Below the pieces are notes generated by a model. It was not told where the DNA came from. It made no database searches and saw nothing but the letters and a program-made list of their open reading frames with translations. The position numbers and the translations under genes are program-made. From the NCBI RefSeq assembly GCF_001282685.1, contig NZ_LN875035.1:1629572-1693571 (forward strand): DNA of 64,000 bases, in the 5' to 3' direction. Source of the DNA: Niameybacter massiliensis. Lineage in GTDB: Bacteria > Bacillota > Clostridia > Lachnospirales > Cellulosilyticaceae. Below, in pieces: positions 16,560 to 29,880 of the stretch (the first letter of the stretch is position 1; every line of letters begins with the position of its first letter).

Positions 16560-18744
16560 GAGTTAGCTCCTCCTTTGAAAGTTGTGATAAAGCAATTTGC
16601 TCATAAACTTCACAGTTCTTAAGAAGCTCTTCATGTGTTCCTTTTCCTACAATTCTTCCTTCATCTAATACAATGATTTGATCTGCATGAAGAATTGTAC
16701 TAATACGTTGAGCTACTATGAGTACCGTACTATCTGCTGTTTCCTGTTTAAGTGCTTTACGAAGTACCACATCTGTTTTGTAGTCAAGTGCAGAGAAACT
16801 ATCATCAAAAATATAGATTTCAGGATCTTTTGCAATAGCCCTTGCAATAGAAAGACGTTGTTTTTGTCCTCCTGAAACATTGGTACCGCCTTGTGCAATC
16901 TCTGAGTCAAAACCTTCTGGTTTGGCAGCAATAAAGTCTGATGCTTGAGCAATCTTGGCTGCTTTTTCAATTTGATCTTGTGTGGCATCTTGTGTACCAT
17001 ATCTTAAGTTGCTATCAATTGTACCTGAGAACAATACACCTTTTTGAGGTACGTAACCTATTTTTTCTCTTAAGTCATGTTGACTTACATCTTTGATATT
17101 GACACCATCAACAAGAATCTCACCTTGTGTAGTATCATAAAATCTTGGAATAAGGTTAATCAATGTAGACTTACCACTTCCTGTACTTCCAATAAACGCT
17201 GTTGTCTGACCTGGTTTTGCTACGAAGTTAATGTCCGTAAGTACATCTTCTTCCGCATTAGGATATCTGAAAGATACATTTTTAAATTCTATAATACCTT
17301 TTTGTGCTTGATTAAAAGCTTTTGTTGCTTTTGGATTTTTAATGGTTACTTCTGTTTGTAAGACTTCTTCTATACGTAATGCAGATACTGATGCTCTTGG
17401 AAGCATAATAGATACCATAGAAATCATGAAGAAACTCATGATAATCTGCATTGTATATTGAATAAATGCCATCATATCACCAACTTGCATTGTTCCTGCA
17501 TCTACACTATGAGCACCTTTCCATACAATAAGTACGGTGATACAGTTCATAATAAGCATCATGATTGGCATCATTGTTGCCATTGATCTATTTACAAATA
17601 ATGTTGTTTTCATTAAGTCTTTATTCGCTTTATCAAAACGTTCTTCTTCATGTTTTTGGGTACTAAATGCACGAATAACAAGCATACCTGTAAGAATTTC
17701 TCTCATAACAAGGTTTACTTTATCTACTAACTTCTGAACCATTTTGAACTTTGGAATAGCAATTGCAAATAATACTAATACAAGTGTTAAAATAGCCATA
17801 ACTGCTACAGCAATAATCCATGCCATAGAAGTATTCGTACCAAGGACTTTAATTACACCACCAAGTCCTAGAATTGGTGCATAGAATACAACTCTAAGGA
17901 GCATAACCATAAGCATTTGAATTTGTTGAATATCATTTGTACTTCTTGTAATTAGAGAAGCTGTTGAGAATTGATCAATCTCTGCATTTGAGAAAGATAC
18001 AACTTTGTTGAACACTTTTCCTCTTAAATCACGTCCAAGTCCTGCTGCTACACGTGCACCTAAGAACCCTACTGTTACAGTAGCTGCCATACTTATAAGA
18101 GCAATTAGTAACATTAATCCACCAGAGTATAGGATATAATTTGATTGCATTTTTTCCATATTAAGTCCAATAGCTTCATATTCAGCTTTTACAACTTGTG
18201 TTGCTGATTGAGTAATCATACTTTCTGGCATATTAGCAAATTGCTCATTGATTTTTTCTTGCATCGCTACTAATTGCTCTTTTGGCATCTGAGCAATCAT
18301 TTGTGTAACATCTGTACCTTCTGGAATAGTTATACCAGAAGGTAGTTCATCCATTTTTGAAAGGGCTGAAAGAGGTAAAATAGCTCTACCAAATATATTA
18401 TTAAGTTGTTCCTTAACTTCTTTATCTTTAGTGTTTAATTTATAAACTTGTTCCGTTGCTGCAAGAGGATACTCATTGACCTCACTTCCATCAACCAGTA
18501 TATAATTTGCTTTTACTAACTCTTGTTCCTCGTCTGACATAAATAGTGTGAGTTTATCTAACTCTGTCTTGCGAATTACTTTAGGTATAGCATTTTCTAC
18601 GCCACCTTGTTGAATACCTACATTGACAATATTAGATGTATAATCTGGCAATGAAAGGTCACAAATTGCTTGCACCATAAGTAATACAACGATTACTAAT
18701 ATAGACAAAGCTGATCGTTTTAAATACTTAATCATCTTCAACAT
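16552..18744 (-). CDS. Heterodimeric ABC multidrug exporter, subunit with degenerate ATP site
   Basis: 730 residues. Between the first and second membrane helices lies an unusually long outside insert (about residues 38-200). The ATPase domain has Walker A GSTGSGKS (519-526) and a proper VSGGQ signature (623-627), but Asp648 stands where the catalytic Glu should be (IYIFDD) and Gln679 replaces the H-loop His (IVAQR). It is therefore the non-catalytic side of the heterodimer. GGAGG precedes the ATG. First gene of the two-gene operon, with a strong promoter at 18793-18821. Confidence 0.92.
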   Translation of the reverse strand: MLKMIKYLKRSALSILVIVVLLMVQAICDLSLPDYTSNIVNVGIQQGGVENAIPKVIRKTELDKLTLFMSDEEQELVKANYILVDGSEVNEYPLAATEQVYKLNTKDKEVKEQLNNIFGRAILPLSALSKMDELPSGITIPEGTDVTQMIAQMPKEQLVAMQEKINEQFANMPESMITQSATQVVKAEYEAIGLNMEKMQSNYILYSGGLMLLIALISMAATVTVGFLGARVAAGLGRDLRGKVFNKVVSFSNAEIDQFSTASLITRSTNDIQQIQMLMVMLLRVVFYAPILGLGGVIKVLGTNTSMAWIIAVAVMAILTLVLVLFAIAIPKFKMVQKLVDKVNLVMREILTGMLVIRAFSTQKHEEERFDKANKDLMKTTLFVNRSMATMMPIMMLIMNCITVLIVWKGAHSVDAGTMQVGDMMAFIQYTMQIIMSFFMISMVSIMLPRASVSALRIEEVLQTEVTIKNPKATKAFNQAQKGIIEFKNVSFRYPNAEEDVLTDINFVAKPGQTTAFIGSTGSGKSTLINLIPRFYDTTQGEILVDGVNIKDVSQHDLREKIGYVPQKGVLFSGTIDSNLRYGTQDATQDQIEKAAKIAQASDFIAAKPEGFDSEIAQGGTNVSGGQKQRLSIARAIAKDPEIYIFDDSFSALDYKTDVVLRKALKQETADSTVLIVAQRISTILHADQIIVLDEGRIVGKGTHEELLKNCEVYEQIALSQLSKEELTHE

Positions 18745-18792
18745 CGCTTTTCCTCCTCAAAGTTGTCTCTTTTAATTATGATTTTGTATTAA

Positions 18793-18821
18793 TTATATTT
18801 TCATAACTATTATAAGTCAAT
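18793..18821 (-). promoter_or_regulatory. Promoter of the ABC exporter operon
   Basis: On the minus strand TTGACT (18816-18821), 17 bases, TATAAT (18793-18798): near consensus. TTATGA (18776-18781) and TCATAA (18802-18807) form a loose inverted repeat around the -10, a possible MarR site. Confidence 0.7.
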
Positions 18822-18831
18822 AACTTTTATT

Positions 18832-18860
18832 TGTGTAACTAAGATGTTTGGGGTATACTA
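18832..18860 (+). promoter_or_regulatory. Promoter of the MarR gene
   Basis: TTGTGT (18832-18837), 17 bases, TATACT (18855-18860), divergent from the exporter promoter 11 bases away; a regulator bound between them could control both. Confidence 0.6.
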
Positions 18861-18894
18861 AAAATAATTAGCCGTTTACAAAGGAGACTTTATT

Positions 18895-19338
18895 ATGAGT
18901 ACTACCAATTTACCTAATATATCTGATCAATTATTTGAATTGGTTGTAAAATTAAACACTAAAATTTTTAATCAAGAGGAGTTCCTTAAAAGTTTGCCTA
19001 TTCCTCCATCTCAGGTAAAGGTTATTTTCTACCTAGTGCACAATGGACCTGCCTCTGTATCTCATATTGCAGATAAACTCTGTATTTCAAAACCTAATAT
19101 GACCCCTATTATTGACAAACTTATTTTAGAGAATCTTGTTTCTCGTTCTGAAGATCCTACTGATAGACGTGTCATCCTTGTAGCAGCCACACCAAAAGCT
19201 AAAAAGGTCTTAGAAGGTCAGCGTCAAATCATAAAAGAGCGCCTTATCTCTAAACTACAAAGCGTTCCACCAGAAAATCTCCCACAATTATTAGAGGGTA
19301 TAGAAATGCTCTCACCTATGCTAGATTTTCTTAAATAG
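18895..19338 (+). CDS. MarR-family regulator
   Basis: 147 residues, the usual MarR size. The winged helix spans about 32-105 with the family pattern (ADKLCISKPNMTPIIDKLILENLV, DPTDRRVILVAAT). It is divergently transcribed from the two-gene ABC exporter with only 150 bases between, so it most likely represses that operon and its own gene until a ligand binds. AAAGGAG precedes the ATG. Confidence 0.9.
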   Translation: MSTTNLPNISDQLFELVVKLNTKIFNQEEFLKSLPIPPSQVKVIFYLVHNGPASVSHIADKLCISKPNMTPIIDKLILENLVSRSEDPTDRRVILVAATPKAKKVLEGQRQIIKERLISKLQSVPPENLPQLLEGIEMLSPMLDFLK

Positions 19339-19357
19339 TATTTTTAGTTATTATATT

Positions 19358-19414
19358 AAAAGCCCCCTTAAGATTTACCTTTATGCAAAGGTTCCTTAAG
19401 AGGGCTTTTATATT
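19358..19414. terminator. Bidirectional intrinsic terminator
   Basis: Arms AAAAGCCCCCTTAAG... / ...CTTAAGAGGGCTTTT followed by T-rich sequence, between the converging MarR and FtsX genes. An inner CCTTT/AAAGG stem extends it. Confidence 0.82.
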
Positions 19415-19421
19415 TTTTAAA

Positions 19422-22400
19422 TTATTCAACTGATTTTAATGCATCAATCATATCAATATTTTTCAATTTAATATGCATCATAATCATAACTAAAAATGCA
19501 AACATAAGTGTCATACATCCTGATGTGATATAACTGCTCATATAAATATCTGGTACCATCATCATTGTATCTGTCTCTGCAGTCATTAAGATAAAACTAA
19601 AAAGTACTTTCCCCATAACTGAGCCTACAAGTATGCCTAATAGCGTTAAAATAATATTTTCTCTGAAGATGTACATGGTCACTTCATTATCAAAGAATCC
19701 TAAAACTTTAATCGTTGACAACTCTCTTATACGTTCAGATACATTAATATTAATTAGATTATATAATACAACAAAGGCTAAACACCCTGAAGATACAATT
19801 AACACTAACATAACCATATCTAAACTAGAATCCATACTAGAATTCTCTAATACTGAAACTAACGTTACATTGATTACTTTATCGGTATCCATTAATATGC
19901 TTTGTACACTATCTTCATTTTGTTCTGAACTAAATTTTAGAAGTTGTGCATTATAAGTAATTGCTTTATTAAATACCTCTTCATAGTACTGTGGTGATAA
20001 ATAGAGATTATGTCCATAGTAGTTTTCTGTTATAGCATCTACTCTAACTTCATAAGTATTTGCATCTGAATCTTGGAATGTTATTATATCACCTTTAGAT
20101 ACACCTAATAGTTTTGCTAGCTTTTCGTTTATAATTGCTCCATCATTAGAAAGGTGATAGGTCTCTTGAGTCTTCCTATCTCGGAGTGTCATATAGTTAT
20201 TTAATGCCTCTACATCTTTAGGAGCATATAACATAACTGTTTGTTTATTCATTCCTTCTTTTCTAAATGTGATCGATTCTTGATGTATATCTAAGCTTGA
20301 CTCATAACCTTGTAATTGATTCAATGTTTCTTCATAAGCCTGATTCTCTTCTTCTGTTACATCTTCATTAAATACAACCATCGCGTCGTACTGAATCATC
20401 TGACTAAACTGCTTCTCCATTGACTCTGAATTAGACTTTTTCAAAGAGAAACCTGTTACAAGCATAGCCATACACCCTGCTATCCCAAGTACAGTCATAA
20501 TCATACGTTGCTTATATCTAAATAAGTTTCTAAAGGTTACCTTTTGATTGAAATTCAGCCTTCTCCATAAAGGTATAATTCTCTCTAAGAATATCTTTTT
20601 CCCTAGCTTTGGTGCCTTAGGTCTCATGAGATTTGAAGGATGATCTCTTAGTTCTTCCATTAATACAAACACAGAAGCTCCTACTGTACATAATATAGAC
20701 AAGATCATAGATTGTACAATATATGAAGTATAGTAGTGTATCTTAAGTTCTGGTGTATCAAACATACTTGCATAAGCACTATTAATAATATAAGGAAGTG
20801 CACTACTTCCTACTAAAATTCCAAGAATTGCTCCTATAATACTTGCTAAGGCTGAATACACTACAAACTTTTTAGCAATTTCTAAGTTAGTATATCCAAG
20901 AGCCTTCAATGTACCTATCTCCCCCCTTTTTTCTTCTACCATTCTTGTCATTGTAGTTAAACAAATTAAGATGGCAACTAAGAAGAAAAATACTGGAAAA
21001 ACAGAAGCAATATTATCTAAACTTTGTATAGAATCGCCATAGGTTGAATACCCTGGGTTATCTGTTCGATCAAAGAAACAATACTTGCTACTATCTAGAT
21101 CATTTAATTTAGCCTTTTCATTTTCTATTTCTTCTTTAGCTTCTACTAATTTTTGCTTATTATCCTGAATTTTCTTTTCACCATCAGCAAGTTGAATCTT
21201 AGCATCTTCTAATTGCACTCTGGCTTCTTCAAGCTCTACTTTCCCTTCAATCTTACCTTTTTCAAGCTCTCTTCTTCCTTGCTCTAGCTCGCTTTTGGCT
21301 TGATCTAATTCTCTCTCGGCTTGCGAAATCTGTACTTTTCCATCATTGAAAGTTTTTAGTTCTTCTTTGTACCGAGTGAGTCCATTGTGATACTGGATTA
21401 TTCCTTCAACTACATTTTGTAGTTGTGCTCTATTTTCCTCATTACCTAACTTAATTACATCAATATTTCGAGCTATATTTATAGCTAAATCAATCTGAGT
21501 TGGTGCCTTTGCTAGTTGATCGATTAAACCATTTAATTCACCTAGACCTAAACTAGCATCCAAAATCATGCCTTTCCAGTACTGAATCTTCTCTCTTGGT
21601 ATTGCACTACCTTGTGACGTTTGTCCTGCAATATTTCTTATATCTTTTGCAAGTTCATCATAAGTATTGATTAAACGATTTAAGTTCTTAATTTGTTCTT
21701 GATACGTACTTAAATCATTGTCTGGATCAATACCTTCTGCTAAAAGTTCTTCTTTCGCTTGGTCTAACTGTACTTTAGCTTCTTGAAGCTGTTTTTCACC
21801 TGTCTCAAACTGTTGTTTTTGTGTAGTAAGTTCATTTCTACCTTGTACAAGCTGACTTTCCCCTTCTGCTAATTGTGCTTCACCATCTTTAATACCTTTT
21901 TCATAATCTAATAAGCCTTGCTCGTAGTCTTTGTGTGCCTTTGCAAGCTCTAGCTTACTTTCTGCTATATCTTTTTCCCCTTTGGCAAGTTCTCCTTCAC
22001 CATCTTCTATTTCTTTATACCCTTTATCAATTTCTATCTTTGCTTCTGCCTTAACCTCTTCTATTCTTGCTTTTGTTCTTCCTGAAAATAATGTTTTTAA
22101 ATGTTTGTTATTCTCTTCCATCTTTTCTTTGTATGCTTGGCTATAAGGGGCAACACCCTCTACATTTTTAAACCTTACATAAACTTCCGTATAAACATCC
22201 ATTGCAATATCAGACTCATTAACAACTGCAAAGTAATCTATACTACCTTTTCCAATAGTTGTACTACCTCTAGAATCTTTATCGATATACATTGGATGTT
22301 TTGCAAAGCCAACAATCTCATATGCTGTACGATTAAACATCTCCATTGTATCTTCATCTGACTCAATGTTGTAGAGATCACCTATCTTTAATTCTTTATC

Positions 22401-22826
22401 AAATTGCAACGCCTTTTCATCAAGTACAATCTCTCCTGGCTTTTGTGGAAGGCGCCCTTCTACTATAACAAGTTGATTAATACCACTTATACTTCTAGGG
22501 TTATAGCTCATAAATTTAACAACACTATTTTTATTTGTTAGATTCACATCTAAACTTTGTGCTGCCTCATATTCTAATATACTTTCATCCTCTGCGAGTA
22601 ACATTAAATCATTTTTAGTAAGACCTAAACTGGATACAATTTTACTATCCATAAGTTTCTGATTACTATAAAATTCATTAATAGTTGCTTCCATGTCTGG
22701 TCCACTTGATTTAATACCTGAGTAAAAAGCTACCCCTAAAAAGATAATAACCAATATGGATGCAAATCTTGCTTTTGATGATAGAATCTCTCTTACTATA
22801 GATTTACTATGTGTACTATTTTTCAT
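19422..22826 (-). CDS. FtsX-type ABC permease with long extracytoplasmic coiled coil
   Basis: 1134 residues. A first membrane helix (about 16-38) is followed by a large outside region that includes two stretches of heptad-like charged sequence (about 255-345 and 475-580) rich in repeated G-E-x-Q-L/L-A-K patterns such as GEGELAKGEKDI. Three membrane helices with the FtsX pattern follow (about 615-735: RGEIGTLKALGYTNLEI), then a second outside domain and a final FtsX domain (about 1015-1125). This is the two-FtsX layout of MacB/YknZ-like systems extended by a helical hairpin. It forms an operon with the ATPase 12 bases upstream. Such systems often expel peptides or act in envelope stress; the substrate is unknown. 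Confidence 0.88.
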   Translation of the reverse strand: MKNSTHSKSIVREILSSKARFASILVIIFLGVAFYSGIKSSGPDMEATINEFYSNQKLMDSKIVSSLGLTKNDLMLLAEDESILEYEAAQSLDVNLTNKNSVVKFMSYNPRSISGINQLVIVEGRLPQKPGEIVLDEKALQFDKELKIGDLYNIESDEDTMEMFNRTAYEIVGFAKHPMYIDKDSRGSTTIGKGSIDYFAVVNESDIAMDVYTEVYVRFKNVEGVAPYSQAYKEKMEENNKHLKTLFSGRTKARIEEVKAEAKIEIDKGYKEIEDGEGELAKGEKDIAESKLELAKAHKDYEQGLLDYEKGIKDGEAQLAEGESQLVQGRNELTTQKQQFETGEKQLQEAKVQLDQAKEELLAEGIDPDNDLSTYQEQIKNLNRLINTYDELAKDIRNIAGQTSQGSAIPREKIQYWKGMILDASLGLGELNGLIDQLAKAPTQIDLAINIARNIDVIKLGNEENRAQLQNVVEGIIQYHNGLTRYKEELKTFNDGKVQISQAERELDQAKSELEQGRRELEKGKIEGKVELEEARVQLEDAKIQLADGEKKIQDNKQKLVEAKEEIENEKAKLNDLDSSKYCFFDRTDNPGYSTYGDSIQSLDNIASVFPVFFFLVAILICLTTMTRMVEEKRGEIGTLKALGYTNLEIAKKFVVYSALASIIGAILGILVGSSALPYIINSAYASMFDTPELKIHYYTSYIVQSMILSILCTVGASVFVLMEELRDHPSNLMRPKAPKLGKKIFLERIIPLWRRLNFNQKVTFRNLFRYKQRMIMTVLGIAGCMAMLVTGFSLKKSNSESMEKQFSQMIQYDAMVVFNEDVTEEENQAYEETLNQLQGYESSLDIHQESITFRKEGMNKQTVMLYAPKDVEALNNYMTLRDRKTQETYHLSNDGAIINEKLAKLLGVSKGDIITFQDSDANTYEVRVDAITENYYGHNLYLSPQYYEEVFNKAITYNAQLLKFSSEQNEDSVQSILMDTDKVINVTLVSVLENSSMDSSLDMVMLVLIVSSGCLAFVVLYNLININVSERIRELSTIKVLGFFDNEVTMYIFRENIILTLLGILVGSVMGKVLFSFILMTAETDTMMMVPDIYMSSYITSGCMTLMFAFLVMIMMHIKLKNIDMIDALKSVE

Positions 22827-22838
22827 CTTTGATCACCT

Positions 22839-23546
22839 CTACCATTCTATAGATTCTACCGGTACAGGACTTTGATTGATTTCCACACTTCTAACTTTTG
22901 CATCATTAATCTTAATTACTCTATTTGCAATAGGAGCAAGTGCTGAGTTATGAGTGATAATAATAACTGTTGTACCTGTATTTTTACAAGTATCTTGTAG
23001 CGTTTTTAATATTTGTTTACCTGTTTTATAGTCAAGTGCACCTGTTGGTTCATCACAAAGTAAAAGTTTTGGATTCTTAGCTATAGCTCTTGCAATAGAT
23101 ACCCTTTGTTGCTCTCCACCTGAAAGTTGAGAGGGAAAATTATCTTTTCTATGACTTAAGCCTACAAGCTCAAGAGTCTGGTCTACATCTAAAGCATTTT
23201 TTGAAATCTGAGTAGCAAGTTCTACATTCTCTCTTGCCGTTAAGTTCTGCACTAGGTTATAAAATTGAAATACAAAACCTACATCATTTCTTCTATAACT
23301 GGTTAACTGTCTATTATTAAATTTGGCAATATCTGTACCATCAATAATGACCTGTCCTTCATCACAAGTATCCATACCTCCAAGTATGTTAAGTACAGTA
23401 GACTTCCCAGCTCCACTGGGTCCTAATATAATAACTAATTCACCTTTTTCTACTGAAAAAGTAATACCATCATTGGCAACAACAACATTTTCTCCTATTT
23501 TATATCTTTTGTACTCATCGGTAATTTGTATATATGACATATTCAT
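22839..23546 (-). CDS. ABC transporter ATPase (MacB/LolD type)
   Basis: I prefer the ATG at 23546 (GGAG six bases upstream) over the ATG at 23558, whose own codons supply that GGAG; this gives 235 residues. Walker A is GPSGAGKS, the signature LSGGEQQR, Walker [13 protein letters not shown] and the H-loop IIITHN, all intact. It powers the FtsX-type permease encoded immediately downstream. A divergent TetR gene and a palindrome in the shared upstream region suggest repression. Confidence 0.92.
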   Translation of the reverse strand: MNMSYIQITDEYKRYKIGENVVVANDGITFSVEKGELVIILGPSGAGKSTVLNILGGMDTCDEGQVIIDGTDIAKFNNRQLTSYRRNDVGFVFQFYNLVQNLTARENVELATQISKNALDVDQTLELVGLSHRKDNFPSQLSGGEQQRVSIARAIAKNPKLLLCDEPTGALDYKTGKQILKTLQDTCKNTGTTVIIITHNSALAPIANRVIKINDAKVRSVEINQSPVPVESIEW

Positions 23547-23690
23547 ATTCAACTCCATTCATTTCAAATTATTAATCATACTCTTGTCATTAAGTAGACA
23601 CCCCGTATGATTAATAGTACAATAATAAGTATAATAGTTAGTATAAAGAATAGCCTTATCTAGAACAATAATCACATCTATTCAAATTGA

Positions 23691-23729
23691 TATTAAATAG
23701 ACATTCTATAAAAATATGTCTATTTAATA
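23691..23729. promoter_or_regulatory. Long palindrome, probable TetR operator
   Basis: TATTAAATAGACAT (23691-23704) and ATGTCTATTTAATA (23716-23729) are a perfect 14-base inverted repeat around 11 bases. It lies in the region between the divergent TetR gene and the ABC operon, 51 bases before the TetR start, without a T-run that would make it a terminator. Confidence 0.65.
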
Positions 23730-23779
23730 CCATTTATTTTTAAATTGTTAATGACTAAAACACATAAAAGGTGAACAAA

Positions 23780-24343
23780 ATGGCTGGAATTAAAGGAAAT
23801 CGCAGAATTATATATACCAAAACAGTAATTAAAGAGAGCTTAATTGAATTACTGCAAGATAAAGAAATTCATCAGATCACTGTTACAGATATTTGTAAAA
23901 AGGCTGATATTAATAGGGGCACATTTTATTCTCATTACAAAGACGCTTATGATCTTTTACAATCTATGGAAGATGAACTTTTTAATCAAATATTAGAATA
24001 CGTATTAGAAATGCCATTAGAAACTCATCTTAATACGTTACTCATCAGTATCTTTGAGCTAATTGCTGAGAATCAGTCTTTATGCAAAATACTCTTTTGC
24101 AATCAAAGAGGCAGCCAACTCTTAGATCGTATACTTTATATTGCCCATAAGGCTGATATTGAATCCCTCGTACAAAGTCCAGAACTTGATGGCATATTTC
24201 TAGATTATTTAATCAAATATTCTATTGGGGGGATCTTATCAGTTATCCAAGTTTGGCTTCAAAATGGTTTAAAAGAATCTCCTGCCGACCTTGTCAAATT
24301 TTTAAGCAATATGAGTACCTACACTTATTATCCACAAAATTAA
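23780..24343 (+). CDS. TetR/AcrR-family regulator
   Basis: I use the ATG at 23780 (AAGGTG upstream), 187 residues; an in-frame GTG lies three codons earlier. The N-terminal helix-turn-helix (about 8-55) reads TVTDICKKADINRGTFYSHYKD, with the FYSHY pattern of the TetR_C-33/DhaS-like group. The rest is the helical ligand domain. It is divergent from the ATPase/FtsX operon and probably controls it through the palindrome at 23691-23729. Confidence 0.9.
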   Translation: MAGIKGNRRIIYTKTVIKESLIELLQDKEIHQITVTDICKKADINRGTFYSHYKDAYDLLQSMEDELFNQILEYVLEMPLETHLNTLLISIFELIAENQSLCKILFCNQRGSQLLDRILYIAHKADIESLVQSPELDGIFLDYLIKYSIGGILSVIQVWLQNGLKESPADLVKFLSNMSTYTYYPQN

Positions 24344-24390
24344 AAAAGGAGCAGAAGAATTATCTTTTAATTCTTCTGCTCCTTTTTTAA
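24343..24390. terminator. Bidirectional intrinsic terminator
   Basis: Arms AAAAAAGGAGCAGAAGAATT / AATTCTTCTGCTCCTTTTTT between converging genes. Confidence 0.9.
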
Positions 24391-24404
24391 TTCCCTTTTA
24401 TGCC

Positions 24405-25844
24405 TTAAATACACTGTTCATATTCTTCATTTTCTTCTTCATCTAAATACCTATTTATAAAAGCTGTTGAATCTTGAATAACATACTCGTAACCCATATA
24501 TTGTATTAATGCATCAAGTTCTATTCTAGTTATACCATCTTCTATCCAATAATGTAGCGGAACTACACTTCCATCTTCTAATACTATATCAATATAATCT
24601 TGTTCCCTTTCTAATATATAAGATTGACCCTCTAGTTGTATATAGACTTTTTTATCTTTATATTCATAGTTAAAGGAATCTATAAATTGACTTATATAAC
24701 TGACTGGAATAAATATATGTTCATCTTTTAATAGTATATCCTTCCCCTCTTCTGTAACGATTAGTTCGTTATCTACTGATATTTCCAATACTTTATATAC
24801 ATCCATTAATAATTGCTCATCTTGCACACTGTATGTAATAGGCAAAAGTTCTGTTAAGCCATTTAGTTCTATTCGTGTAATACCTTTATTAACTTCATAA
24901 GATAGCTCTGTTGTTTTCTTTTCATTAAATACTATATCCATTTTATTTTGTCTCGTATCTAGCTGTACTTCTCTACCTTTGATATTTAAATATACTATCC
25001 TATCTCTATAAGTAGCTGATACATCATCCATTATATATGTAAGATAGCTTACAGGTATAAATACTTTATTTTCTTTATATATAATCTCTTGTGCATCTAC
25101 CTCCTCAATCACTCTTCCATTCACGCTTAGTTTTAATACTTTTTCCTCTGGTAAAATGGCTACTGCTCTTTTGCCTAATGTATTATAACGATTTTCAACG
25201 ACTTCTCGTTTGTACTTTTTCTCTTGTCCCGTATAAGGATCATTTAAATAAATATATGTTGAGTCATAGCCTACTAATAATAAAGCATGTTCATTACCAG
25301 GCCAACTAAACATTTCTCCCGTATCCAACCTCCATCTTTGTTGATAAACTACGTCTAGCATATTTATTGTAGCCCATATCATAACAGGTCTTCCATCCTT
25401 TACAACTTCTAAGAGTTGATCTAGTGTCTTCCCTGTTAAGTTTTCCCCTCGCTCAGGCAAGTATTTATTAATGACTTGTAATATAGGCTTTTCAAATACA
25501 CCATAGCTAGATTTTGAATACGGATTTCCTACAAATCCTTTATTAGGATCTCCTCCATATCTTACACCATTTTTATAGTAAGATACGGGTTCTTTAGGAA
25601 GACTATCTGCTACCTGCTGTTTTGTCACATCCACACCATAATATCTTAATAACATAGTCAGTGCTGTTGCCTCACACCCTGTAGGCAATTCTGGAAACTG
25701 ATTAATCACTGGTATATTATTTATTTTAGTAATCTTACTATTGATTGTTATTGAATCATTTGCATATAGAGTTACTGTATGATTAAATAACCAACTACTC
25801 ATCCCCATAACTAATATCATCTTTTTGATTGTTTTTAATTTCAT
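24405..25844 (-). CDS. Secreted C39-like cysteine peptidase with copper-amine-oxidase-N-like repeats
   Basis: 479 residues. A signal peptide (1-28) precedes a C39_2 peptidase domain (about 42-215) with Cys57 in PTGCEATAL, His186 in GNEHALLLVGYD and Asp202 in YLNDPYTG. Residues about 235-470 hold two copies of a ~110-residue beta unit (VFIPVSYLTYIMDD and IFIPVSYISQFIDS) of the type called copper amine oxidase N-terminal-like, common as surface stalks in Clostridia. The protein is probably a cell-surface or secreted peptidase or adhesin processor; the substrate is unknown. Confidence 0.85.
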   Translation of the reverse strand: MKLKTIKKMILVMGMSSWLFNHTVTLYANDSITINSKITKINNIPVINQFPELPTGCEATALTMLLRYYGVDVTKQQVADSLPKEPVSYYKNGVRYGGDPNKGFVGNPYSKSSYGVFEKPILQVINKYLPERGENLTGKTLDQLLEVVKDGRPVMIWATINMLDVVYQQRWRLDTGEMFSWPGNEHALLLVGYDSTYIYLNDPYTGQEKKYKREVVENRYNTLGKRAVAILPEEKVLKLSVNGRVIEEVDAQEIIYKENKVFIPVSYLTYIMDDVSATYRDRIVYLNIKGREVQLDTRQNKMDIVFNEKKTTELSYEVNKGITRIELNGLTELLPITYSVQDEQLLMDVYKVLEISVDNELIVTEEGKDILLKDEHIFIPVSYISQFIDSFNYEYKDKKVYIQLEGQSYILEREQDYIDIVLEDGSVVPLHYWIEDGITRIELDALIQYMGYEYVIQDSTAFINRYLDEEENEEYEQCI

Positions 25845-26008
25845 ATTTCCCCCATGTACATTACTATTTTCTATTTATAATAAGTAAAAAATTAATGATA
25901 ACTTATAAGTAATTAAATCTTTGAACTATTGTTTATTTTTAATTTTAATTATTACATTTTTATACATTTTTGTCAAATACAATATTATCTTCTATATATT
26001 TCTTCTAT

Positions 26009-26054
26009 AAAAAATCCATCTTAATAAATAATTTATTAAGATGGATTTTTTATT
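26009..26054. terminator. Intrinsic terminator after PFOR
   Basis: Arms AAAAATCCATCTTAATAAAT / ATTTATTAAGATGGATTTTT, with T-rich flanks on both sides; it follows the PFOR stop codon on the minus strand. Confidence 0.85.
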
Positions 26055-26055
26055 T

Positions 26056-29589
<3,534 letters not shown>

Positions 29590-29594
29590 TTAAC

Positions 29595-29789
29595 TTATAA
29601 TCTACTTCCGTTATCAACCCATTCCTTAGCATTTATAACACCTGCTTCAGTAGGAATGCTTACATTAGAATCTTTTAATCGTTCTTTTGTATCATTAAGG
29701 GCTGCTGTTGTATTACTATTTTGTGCATTTACATTATTAAGACGTTTGTTGTGTGTACCTGAAAGTGTTAAATCCATTTCGTCTTTCAT
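29595..29789 (-). CDS. Small DUF3787-like protein (possible spore surface protein)
   Basis: The ATG at 29789 has AAAGGAG nine bases upstream and gives 64 residues; an in-frame upstream start would add 15 without a ribosome site. The ending VSIPTEAGVINAKEWVDNGSRL fits the DUF3787 family (pattern ...IPsE..v..AKeWVD), members of which were found on spore surfaces in clostridia. The rest is polar and probably disordered. It sits 17 bases upstream of PFOR. Family assignment is from memory of the motif. Confidence 0.7.
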   Translation of the reverse strand: MKDEMDLTLSGTHNKRLNNVNAQNSNTTAALNDTKERLKDSNVSIPTEAGVINAKEWVDNGSRL

Positions 29790-29880
29790 AGAAATTTTCT
29801 CCTTTACTATATAATCTTTGACGTATCTATTCATCTTTTATTTATTCCCTAGATTGTTTATTTTATCCTTGTTTTCATAT

